A stretch of DNA of 9,325 nucleotides, from the NCBI GenBank assembly GCA_021156345.1, contig JAJNDJ010000166.1, positions 1-9,325 of the forward strand. The letters run 5' to 3'. Numbering within the stretch: the stretch's first letter is position 1; each line of letters begins with the position of its first letter. This stretch comes from Rubrobacteraceae bacterium. GTDB lineage: Bacteria; Actinomycetota; Rubrobacteria; Rubrobacterales; Rubrobacteraceae. The translations under genes were made by a program, and so were the position numbers. A model generated the notes under the pieces. It saw only the letters and a program-made list of their open reading frames with translations, was not told the origin of the DNA and ran no database searches. Shown here piece by piece: positions 1 to 5,613 of the stretch.

Positions 1-866
1 TCGTAACCCTCGTCGTACATATCTACGTACTCTTCCGGAGGGTCCCACGGCGCGTGAGGGTCGTAGCAGTCCACCACAAGGAAGAACGGTCTCTCGGATC
101 CGGTGATCTCCAGGAACTCGGAGGCCCTGGTGAAGACCTGAGGGGCGAACCAGTCCTCTTCCGATCCGCGGTACGCCGTATTGGCGAAGTACCGCTGGAA
201 GTACGTTCTGCTCCCCGTCCCCATAACGGCTCTATTCACCAGCGCCTGCTCGACCTTCCCGGGAGGGCACGTATAGAGTGGTCTGTAGCTGTCTGTGGTC
301 TGCCCCCGGATAAAATCGAAGGCGTCGAAGCCGCGGTGGAAGTTCATGGAGGCGTCGTACTGCTGCAGGTTATCGGTGACGAACATCGTCTCGTAGTCCG
401 CGCTCCGCATAGTCTCCGCGAGGGTGATCTGGTCGTTGGGGATCGGCTGCCAGCCTTGAAGACCGACATCTATGCCCCTGTAACGTCGCCAGTCCTCGAA
501 AGGCCAGGTCCTGAGGCCCGTGTGTATGGCCCTCCTCGCGCAGATCGTCGGTGCGGACTCGGGATAAGCCCTACTAAAGCGCAGGCTCTCCTCTGCGAGA
601 GCGTCCAGGTTGGGGGTCTGGATCTTATCGTTACCGTAGACGCCGACGTGATCCTTCCTCAGGCTGTCCATGATGATCAGCACCACGTTGGCAGCCCTGT
701 CAGCAGACGGGGTATTGCCTGGGATGTCAGGGAGCACGCCCGGGCGTTCGCACCCTGCGAGCAACGATGCCCCGGCTACGCCCGCGGCAGACATCTTCAG
801 AAACTCTCTTCGCGTTAACGTCCGCCTCAGTCTCTCCTCCTGCGTACCGCTTGCACAGACAATCAT
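1..866 (-). CDS. Sulfatase-like hydrolase, Tat-exported lipoprotein (3' end outside window)
   Basis: The minus frame is open from the ATG at 864-866 to the window edge (288 residues seen). The N-terminus carries a twin-arginine motif, RREFLK at residues 19-24, then a hydrophobic stretch and a lipobox LAGC at 36-39. This predicts a Tat-exported, lipid-anchored surface protein. The sulfatase / alkaline phosphatase superfamily fold is shown by IIMDSLRKDHVGVYG near 64-78 (metal-binding Asp67), TPNLDALA at 84-91, and YDPHAPWDPP at 268-277. At the nucleophile position the usual C-x-P-S-R is replaced: aligning on the conserved TG (116-117) puts Thr107 there (APTICARRAIHTG). Many members with this pattern are annotated as sulfatases, but a Thr nucleophile is typical of phosphodiesterase/phosphotransferase branches, so the substrate is uncertain. 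The Shine-Dalgarno is weak; the start is chosen because it is the only usual start codon in front of the Tat motif. Downstream genes are not visible. Confidence 0.88.
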   Translation of the reverse strand, partial: MIVCASGTQEERLRRTLTRREFLKMSAAGVAGASLLAGCERPGVLPDIPGNTPSADRAANVVLIIMDSLRKDHVGVYGNDKIQTPNLDALAEESLRFSRAYPESAPTICARRAIHTGLRTWPFEDWRRYRGIDVGLQGWQPIPNDQITLAETMRSADYETMFVTDNLQQYDASMNFHRGFDAFDFIRGQTTDSYRPLYTCPPGKVEQALVNRAVMGTGSRTYFQRYFANTAYRGSEEDWFAPQVFTRASEFLEITGSERPFFLVVDCYDPHAPWDPPEEYVDMYDEGY

Positions 867-955
867 AGGGCAAGTCCAGCGGGAAGCCTTATCGTACCCG
901 AAATCGCTCCGGGCGAAGCATCCGGCTGAGCGATGTGATTCAGGTCAAGCCGGTG

Positions 956-961
956 TACAAT
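956..961 (+). promoter_or_regulatory. Putative -10 box TACAAT, near-leaderless promoter
   Basis: The hexamer TACAAT ends 6 bases before the ATG at 968, so transcription would begin at or next to the start codon. No Shine-Dalgarno is seen before that ATG, which fits leaderless translation, common in actinobacteria. No convincing -35 box lies 16-18 bases upstream. The same hexamer precedes queG. Confidence 0.4.
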
Positions 962-967
962 CTGTGC

Positions 968-1216
968 ATGACTGTCTTTCGTTACGGGCGGCAGCACTTC
1001 GAGGAAGGGGAGTACGTACGCCACTTGGAAGCGACGCCGGGCGACGACCTCGACCCCGTGGTTCGCATCGTGGAGGACCTGGGGACCGTCGAGATCCCAT
1101 GCGGCAAAGTAGATTGCCGCAGTAATTGCCTGGAATACCTGGTCAGCGCCACGGGCAGACGCAACGACTACACCCTGGCCGAGTGCAAGATCTCCGCACT
1201 GGTAAGCATAATTTAA
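968..1216 (+). CDS. Small hypothetical four-cysteine protein
   Basis: This is an 82-residue frame that I do not recognise. Codon third positions are mostly G or C, as in neighbouring genes, and the protein looks soluble and mixed acidic/basic (HFEEGEYVRHLE, GDDLDPVVRIVEDLG). The C-terminal half holds Cys45, Cys50, Cys54 and Cys73 (CGKVDCRSNC, then AEC), spaced in a way that could bind metal or form disulfides. The ATG at 968 is preferred because a TACAAT box ends 6 bases upstream. A GTG at 935 in the same frame would add 11 residues, but it would place that box inside the coding region. The stop is followed after 5 bases by one copy of the hairpin element also found after the peptidase gene, consistent with a true gene end. 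A minus frame (863-1261) covers the same DNA but matches nothing familiar. Confidence 0.6.
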   Translation: MTVFRYGRQHFEEGEYVRHLEATPGDDLDPVVRIVEDLGTVEIPCGKVDCRSNCLEYLVSATGRRNDYTLAECKISALVSII

Positions 1217-1221
1217 GCTAG

Positions 1222-1262
1222 GCAGCACGCTTCCCAGCTTCGCCAGGCGGCTTGTCAGCAAT
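1222..1262 (+). repeat. 3'-end hairpin element, copy A
   Basis: Starts 5 bases after the stop of the small Cys gene. It has GCAGCA at 1222-1227 and TCAGCA at 1255-1260, 33 bp apart. Between them is an imperfect stem around a TTC loop (1239-1241): pairs 1238-1242, 1237-1243, 1234-1246 and 1233-1247, with two mismatches. Positions 1223-1262 match copy B (5546-5585) at 28 of 40 sites, with the first 11 and last 13 bases identical. Confidence 0.65.
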
Positions 1263-1296
1263 GCAACTGTGCAGCTTTCGCGTGCGCAAGAGCGCT

Positions 1297-1367
1297 GGCT
1301 GACTTGCCGAAAGGGCGGTGGAGCCGCCGTGCTGACGGCCGAAGGCCGCTAGGCCCGGGCGTGTTGA
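1297..1367 (-). repeat. 3'-end hairpin element, copy C (two tandem units)
   Basis: Read on the minus strand, TCAACA (1362-1367) lies 4 bases after the stop of the 1372-1908 gene. GTCAGCA (1330-1336) and GTCAGCC (1297-1303) follow at steps of 32 and 33 bp. The first unit holds a perfect 5-bp stem with a 3-base loop at 1336-1348 (CGGCC/GGCCG). The second holds GGCGG/CCGCC at 1314-1328 with a 5-base loop. It lies in inverted orientation to copy A, so the two converge in this intergenic region. No T-run follows either hairpin, so these are not standard intrinsic terminators. Confidence 0.5.
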
Positions 1368-1371
1368 AAGG

Positions 1372-1908
1372 CTACTCCTCCCAGGAGTAACCTTTCTGTT
1401 CCGGTGGTCTTTCGGAAGCGTAGAGTCGTTGGAGCGCGCCGCCGGCCAGGGGGGAGAGGAAGAGCCCGGCGAGGCCTGCTGGCAGCAGGTCGCGGGCGAT
1501 GGTCCAGGCCACGAGGAGCGGCACACCCGGCGGATGGTTGGAACCTTCTATTAGGCGTAGAGGATCCAGGACGCCGCCGCCAGGGAGGATGCCCGTCGCG
1601 TAGACGATGAGGGTCAAGATGCCGGAGATGAGCCCTGTCAGCAGCGCAAGCGCTAGGCTGAGAACCAAGCGGGGACCCGAACCTTCCGAACGGCCACGCC
1701 GCAGAAGCAAGGCGCCGCCGAACAAGGGGCCTGCGATGAGCCCTGCGAGCAATCCGACGCCCATGTAGACGAGGGCCAGCGTGGTCAGGTCGCCCTCGCT
1801 GCTCTGTCCGCCCTGCAGGATCAGGAGCACGAAAGGCTCGGGGAACAGCGATTTGACGAACATGAAGCCAACGCCATAGACGGCCTCCAACGGCCGGTAC
1901 GTCAGCAA
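1372..1908 (-). CDS. Small multi-pass membrane protein, unknown function
   Basis: A 178-residue hydrophobic protein that I cannot assign to a named family. Likely membrane segments lie at about 43-69 (rich in Gly, Leu and Ala, ending in LLRRGR, which suggests a cytoplasmic loop), 81-108, and 130-158. A weaker hydrophobic stretch lies at 20-33. The tail RPPEQKGYSWEE is polar. The TTG at 1908 is the first possible start: an in-frame TGA lies three codons upstream of it. An ATG at residue 16 (1863) is an alternative and would remove mainly polar sequence. No clear Shine-Dalgarno supports either. The gene diverges from queG with only 53 bp between starts, and converges on the small Cys gene, separated from it by two inverted hairpin elements. 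A longer overlapping minus frame (to 1963) is Arg/Pro-rich and looks like a shadow. Confidence 0.7.
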   Translation of the reverse strand: MLTYRPLEAVYGVGFMFVKSLFPEPFVLLILQGGQSSEGDLTTLALVYMGVGLLAGLIAGPLFGGALLLRRGRSEGSGPRLVLSLALALLTGLISGILTLIVYATGILPGGGVLDPLRLIEGSNHPPGVPLLVAWTIARDLLPAGLAGLFLSPLAGGALQRLYASERPPEQKGYSWEE

Positions 1909-1945
1909 GAGCTTTCACGAGGCGCCGTCTTTGCACGCCGCCGGG

Positions 1946-1951
1946 TACAAT
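1946..1951 (+). promoter_or_regulatory. Putative -10 box TACAAT for the queG block
   Basis: TACAAT ends 10 bases before the queG ATG (1962), in a context very like the box at 956-961 (GGGTACAATC versus GTGTACAATC). The leader would be only a few bases, and no Shine-Dalgarno is visible before the ATG. No good -35 hexamer at the usual spacing; TTGCAC at 1931-1936 is too close. Confidence 0.4.
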
Positions 1952-1961
1952 CGGCGGCAGC

Positions 1962-3122
1962 ATGCGATCAGTACAAGATCAGGCAGAGATGCGGCGCGTT
2001 CTCGAGGAGCGGGCGCGAGAGGCCGGCTTCGATCTCGTCGGCGTAACGCGCGCCGAGCCTCTGCGTGAGGGCGGCGAGCGTTTGCGGAAGTGGCAGGAGG
2101 CGGGAATGGCCGCCGACATGGGCTACATGCACAGGCCCGTGGAGTTACTGGCGGATCCGAAGAAGCTCCAGACGAGTGCGAGGAGCGTGATCTCCCTCGG
2201 GGTCTCTTACTATCCTGGTGAGCATCCCGAAAGCGAAGGCGGGGGCAGGGTGGCGCGGTACGCCTGGGGTCTCGATTATCACGAGATCATAAAGGGGAGG
2301 CTGTTCCGGCTGAGGGAGGAGCTCGAGGAAGAGCTTGGGGTCAGGATAAGAGCCCGCGGTTTCACGGACGCCGTGCCGCTCCTGGAGCGCTCCGCGGCCC
2401 AGCACGCCGGGCTAGGTTTTTTCGGACGGAACTCCTGCCTCATAAACAATGAGATCGGGTCATACTTCTTTATAGCGGATCTTATAGTGGACCTCGACCT
2501 CGATCCCGATCCGCCCGGCGAGGGGACCTGCGGACGCTGTACGCGCTGCATGGACAGGTGCCCAACCGGCGCCATAAAGGCTCCCGGCGTCGTGGACGCC
2601 AGGCTCTGTATCTCTTACCTGACTATCGAGAACCGGGGTGAGATCCCTCGCCGGCTGCGTCCGAAAGTGGGGGACTGGGCCTTCGGCTGCGACGTATGCC
2701 AGGAGGTCTGTCCCTACAACAAGACGAAGGCGTCGAGGAGCCGCTGGCCGGAGTTCTCCGGGGAGTCCGGATCAGGACCTTACCTGGAGATAGAAGAGGT
2801 CCTCGAGATAAGAACCGACGAGGAGTTCGAGGATCGCTTTGGGGGGACCCCTCTCACGCGCCCTGGCCGGGCGGGCCTGTTGCGCAACTGCTGCGTGGCC
2901 GCTGGGAACCTGAAGCTAGAGAAGGCTGTCCCTGCCCTAGTACGGGCCTTGCGTGGGGACCCTTCGCCGCTCGTTCGTGGGCATGCGGCGTGGGCACTGG
3001 GCGAGATCGGGGGTGCTAAAGAGTCGCTAATGGAGGCATCCGAAACGGAAAAAGATACGTGGTGCCTGCAGGAGATCGGGCTCGCGCTGGCGAGCGGGAC
3101 CACGAACGCTACCTTGGGTTAG
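1962..3122 (+). CDS. queG: Epoxyqueuosine reductase QueG
   Basis: Catalyses the last step of queuosine synthesis: cobalamin- and iron-sulfur-dependent reduction of epoxyqueuosine to queuosine at the wobble base of tRNAs with GUN anticodons, in the cytoplasm. The 386 residues match the usual length. Domain order: an N-terminal cobalamin-binding region with the conserved stretch TDAVPLLERSAAQHAGLGF at 135-153, where Asp136 is the expected catalytic acid, and FGRN at 154-157. Next is a ferredoxin-like part with CGRCTRCMDRCPTGAI (Cys190, 193, 196, 200), then Cys216 in ARLCISYL, and CDVCQEVCPYN (Cys243, 246, 250), giving two 4Fe-4S clusters. A C-terminal HEAT-like region (about 300-380, VPALVRALRGDPSPLVRGHAA) is expected to contact tRNA. 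The ATG has no Shine-Dalgarno but sits 10 bases after a TACAAT box. It is the first gene of a three-gene block; the J-domain gene starts 12 bases after its stop. No other queuosine genes are in the window. Confidence 0.96.
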   Translation: MRSVQDQAEMRRVLEERAREAGFDLVGVTRAEPLREGGERLRKWQEAGMAADMGYMHRPVELLADPKKLQTSARSVISLGVSYYPGEHPESEGGGRVARYAWGLDYHEIIKGRLFRLREELEEELGVRIRARGFTDAVPLLERSAAQHAGLGFFGRNSCLINNEIGSYFFIADLIVDLDLDPDPPGEGTCGRCTRCMDRCPTGAIKAPGVVDARLCISYLTIENRGEIPRRLRPKVGDWAFGCDVCQEVCPYNKTKASRSRWPEFSGESGSGPYLEIEEVLEIRTDEEFEDRFGGTPLTRPGRAGLLRNCCVAAGNLKLEKAVPALVRALRGDPSPLVRGHAAWALGEIGGAKESLMEASETEKDTWCLQEIGLALASGTTNATLG

Positions 3123-3134
3123 AATAAGGAAACG

Positions 3135-3911
3135 ATGGCAGACCAGATCAACTACTATGAGGTGCTCGGTGTCCCACGCGAGGCATCCCAGGCCGAGATC
3201 CGGAACGCTTACCGCAACCTGGCGAAGGAGCATCACCCCGACCATCCCGGTGGGAGCGCGGAGGAATTCTCCCGGCTGCAGGAGGCCAACGCGGTCCTCT
3301 CCGACCCGAACCGTCGCCGCCAGCACGACGAGGCGCTCGACCTGGCCCACGCTGCCGACCAGCTTGCCGGCCTCAACCTGGACTTTGGCTCCGTAGAGGA
3401 CGAGCTCTCCGCCAAGCGCAGGGAGCGCGAGTCAAGCGGTCCCTCGTTGGGCGAGCGGCTGCGGGGCCGCTTCGGCAGGAAGGAAGAGGACCCCTACGAG
3501 TCCATGAGAAGCGAGGCGCGCGGCTCAGGACGAGAAACCGGGCGCAGAACCAGGGGCCGCTACGACGTTAGTGAGGCGCGCTGGTACGAGCCCCACCGCT
3601 TCGATCCCGAGCCTGTAACCCTCAAGAGCGGCGCCATTAGCTTCGTCGCGGCCTTCCTGGCGTTCATCGTGATCGGCCAGATCGGGCTGTGGGCAACTGC
3701 TCCTGGGCAGGTCAACCCTGGTCCGTTCACTTTCGTTTACTTCGCCTATAGGGCCGCGGGTTATGCGGCGCTGGCCCTGGCCTTCGTGGCCGCGATCGTC
3801 GTCGGCGGCCAGGGACCGGAGGGACTCTTGCAGTTCGCGACCGTGGGGATCATCGTTTTTCTGGTAGTGGTTTACCTCGGCAACCGCCGCGAGAGCGCCG
3901 CCCGGCGCTGA
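3135..3911 (+). CDS. Membrane-anchored J-domain (DnaJ-like) protein
   Basis: 258 residues. A canonical J domain fills about 6-70: YYEVLGVPREAS, helix II with YRNLAKEHHPD (HPD motif at 34-36, needed to stimulate Hsp70 ATPase), and helix III/IV with FSRLQEANAVLSDPNRRRQHDEA. A charged, Arg/Glu-rich linker follows (about 90-150), then three predicted membrane segments near 168-186, 202-224 and 230-248, ending in a short basic tail NRRESAARR. There is no Gly/Phe-rich region, zinc-finger domain or C-terminal substrate-binding domain, so this is a class III co-chaperone and not DnaJ itself. The likely role is recruiting DnaK to the inner face of the membrane; client proteins cannot be inferred. ATG with AAGGA four bases upstream. 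It starts 12 bases after queG and ends 23 bases before the peptidase, so it is probably co-transcribed with both. Confidence 0.9.
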   Translation: MADQINYYEVLGVPREASQAEIRNAYRNLAKEHHPDHPGGSAEEFSRLQEANAVLSDPNRRRQHDEALDLAHAADQLAGLNLDFGSVEDELSAKRRERESSGPSLGERLRGRFGRKEEDPYESMRSEARGSGRETGRRTRGRYDVSEARWYEPHRFDPEPVTLKSGAISFVAAFLAFIVIGQIGLWATAPGQVNPGPFTFVYFAYRAAGYAALALAFVAAIVVGGQGPEGLLQFATVGIIVFLVVVYLGNRRESAARR

Positions 3912-3924
3912 CCCCGGCCCTTTA

Positions 3925-3931
3925 GAAGGAG
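3925..3931 (+). promoter_or_regulatory. Ribosome binding site supporting a TTG start
   Basis: GAAGGAG ends 3 bases before the TTG at 3935. It is the only good Shine-Dalgarno near the 5' end of the peptidase gene. It therefore favours TTG over the downstream ATG at residue 19, although the spacing is short. Confidence 0.6.
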
Positions 3932-3934
3932 CTC

Positions 3935-5536
3935 TTGGCTATAACCACTTCGGAACTGGAGCGCTTTATCTCCGACTTCGAGAGACGCATGGCTCCCCTG
4001 GAGAGGGCGGCTGACGAGGCCTGGTGGAACCTGGCGACCTCTGGAACGGACGGGGCGCGGGAAGAGTTCGTGCGCGCCGGCAAAGAGTACAACGGGCTCT
4101 TCTCGGATCAGAACGAGTACAGGACTCTCCGTAGCTGGTACGAGAACCTGGAAGTCCTGGAGAGCCCGCTCCTGCAACGTCAGGCCGAGGTGCTCTACAG
4201 GGCGTTCGCGGAGCGGCAGGGGGACGAAGAGATCCTGGATCGCATCGAGGAGCTGGAGGCTGAGGCCAACGCAGTCTACGGCAACCATCGGAGCGTCGTC
4301 AGGGATAGGGAGATGGGAGAGAACGAGGTCAGGGAGCTGTTGCGAACCAGCGCAGACCAGGACCTGCGCAGAGAGACGTGGGAGGCCTCGAAGTCCGTAG
4401 GCCGCGCGGTCGAGGGGACCGTCAGGGAGTTGTCCCGCCTAAGGAACCGGCTGGCCCGCGAGCAGGGGTATGAGAACCACTACGCCCGCTCCCTGGACCT
4501 TCAGGAGATCGAAGCCCGGGAGCTCGCCGGGATAATGGGTTCGCTCGAGGCATCGACAGACGCGCCGTTCAGGGAACTAAAGAGGGACATCGACACAAGG
4601 CTGGGGCTGAAGTTCGGGGTAGACGCCGTTATGCCATGGCACCTCTCAGGCCCATTCTTCCACAGGGCCACCGATATTGCGGACATCGACCTCGACCGCT
4701 ACTTCGAGGGGGAGGACCTGGAGGACCTCACCCGCAGTACCTTCGATGCCCTTGGATTGGACGTGCGGGGTGTGATCTCATCGAGCGATCTCTACGAGAG
4801 GGAGGGGAAGAACCAGCACGCGTTCTGCGCCCGCTTGGGTCGCGAATACCCTTACGACGTAAGGGTGCTGGCCAACATCAGACCTGACGCCTACTGGATG
4901 GACGCTATGCTCCACGAATTCGGACACGCTGTCTATGACCGTCACGTCAACCCCAGGCTCCCCTACCTCCTGCGCACCTACGTCCATGCCAACACGACCG
5001 AGGCTATCGCCCTCATGATGGGCGCCCTTGTCGACGACCCTGGCTGGCTCAGTTCCGTCGCCGGCGCGAACCGAGAGAGTCTGGACCAAGACTCAGATAA
5101 GCTCGCAGCCCACCGCCGGGCAGAGAGGATGATCCTCACCCGTTTCGTGCTTGTCATGTACCACTTCGAGCAGGCACTCTACGCCGATCCTGATAGTGCA
5201 GAGTTGAACTCCGTATGGTGGGATCTCGTCGAGCGGCTGCTTTTCGTAGACCGTCCGCCTGGCAGGGACGAGCCCGACTGGGCCGCCGTCATCCACGTCG
5301 CCGTAGCCCCCGTCTACTACCACAACTACATGCTTGGGGAGTTGATCTCGGCCCAGTTGAGGAACTATTTGGAGACCCACATAACCCAAGGTCCCTTCTA
5401 CCAGAACGAGGTCGCAGGCCGCTACCTGCTCGAATCGTTCTTCGGCCCCGGCGCCCGCGAGAACTGGCGCGACACCGTACTGCGCGCCACCGGCGAGCCA
5501 CTAAACCCCGAGTACTTCGTGAAGTCTCTCGGCTAG
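3935..5536 (+). CDS. M2/M3-type zinc metallopeptidase (ACE-like oligopeptidase)
   Basis: A 533-residue gluzincin. The zinc site is HEFGH at 327-331 with Glu356 in TTEAIALMMG as third ligand. First His to Glu is 29 residues, as in M3 thimet-type enzymes; ACE (M2) has 28. The surrounding sequence resembles M2 more: LPYLLR before the Glu, WWDLVERLLFVDRPP, and IHVAVAPVYYHNY near 453-465, which corresponds to the ACE segment holding its catalytic His and transition-state Tyr. The N-terminal 250 residues are charged and helical, as expected for the lid of these closed-channel enzymes, and the C-terminus TGEPLNPEYFVKSL is typical of the group. No signal peptide, so it is presumably cytoplasmic and cleaves short peptides, perhaps as a dipeptidyl carboxypeptidase; specificity is inferred. 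It starts with TTG behind GAAGGAG. Last gene of the queG block; copy B of the hairpin element follows 8 bases after its stop. Confidence 0.88.
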   Translation: MAITTSELERFISDFERRMAPLERAADEAWWNLATSGTDGAREEFVRAGKEYNGLFSDQNEYRTLRSWYENLEVLESPLLQRQAEVLYRAFAERQGDEEILDRIEELEAEANAVYGNHRSVVRDREMGENEVRELLRTSADQDLRRETWEASKSVGRAVEGTVRELSRLRNRLAREQGYENHYARSLDLQEIEARELAGIMGSLEASTDAPFRELKRDIDTRLGLKFGVDAVMPWHLSGPFFHRATDIADIDLDRYFEGEDLEDLTRSTFDALGLDVRGVISSSDLYEREGKNQHAFCARLGREYPYDVRVLANIRPDAYWMDAMLHEFGHAVYDRHVNPRLPYLLRTYVHANTTEAIALMMGALVDDPGWLSSVAGANRESLDQDSDKLAAHRRAERMILTRFVLVMYHFEQALYADPDSAELNSVWWDLVERLLFVDRPPGRDEPDWAAVIHVAVAPVYYHNYMLGELISAQLRNYLETHITQGPFYQNEVAGRYLLESFFGPGARENWRDTVLRATGEPLNPEYFVKSLG

Positions 5537-5544
5537 CCGGCATT

Positions 5545-5585
5545 TCAGCACGCTTCGGCCTTTCAGGCCCCCGCTTGTCAGCAAT
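5545..5585 (+). repeat. 3'-end hairpin element, copy B
   Basis: Begins 8 bases after the peptidase stop. TCAGCA occurs at 5545-5550 and 5578-5583, 33 bp apart. Between them is a perfect 5-bp stem GGCCT/AGGCC (5557-5561 with 5565-5569) around a TTC loop. Bases 5546-5585 align without gaps to copy A (1223-1262); the ends are identical and the stem bases differ. A C-run rather than a T-run follows the stem. It lies between convergent genes. Confidence 0.65.
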
Positions 5586-5613
5586 TCACGGAGACCGAAC
5601 TCTTGCTGGCCAC

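Noticed and set aside
540..542. Cys109 as a formylglycine-forming residue of a true sulfatase
   Set aside because: It is two residues out of register with the conserved TG, and no C/S-x-P/A-S-R follows it.
54..818. Long plus-strand open frame of 254 codons
   Set aside because: It is the antisense shadow of the sulfatase-like gene, whose minus-strand translation shows clear Tat, lipobox and family motifs.
891..896. TACGAT as a -10 box for the sulfatase-like gene (minus)
   Set aside because: No -35 match at usual spacing and the hexamer is weak; not listed as a feature.
863..1261. Minus-strand frame of 132 codons opposite the small Cys gene
   Set aside because: No recognisable family, and it runs through hairpin element copy A; the plus frame has better codon bias, a nearby -10 box and a well-placed end.
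1336..1348. GC-rich hairpin as an intrinsic terminator
   Set aside because: The stem is only 5 bp and there is no T-run on either side; treated as part of the repeat element.
1297..1367. Possible CRISPR array from roughly 33-bp periodicity
   Set aside because: The repeated part is only 6-7 bases, units are hairpins, and there are only two units; no CRISPR features.
1349..1963. Minus-strand frame of 204 codons overlapping the membrane protein
   Set aside because: Arg/Pro-rich low-complexity translation typical of a shadow frame; the 1372-1908 frame gives coherent membrane segments.
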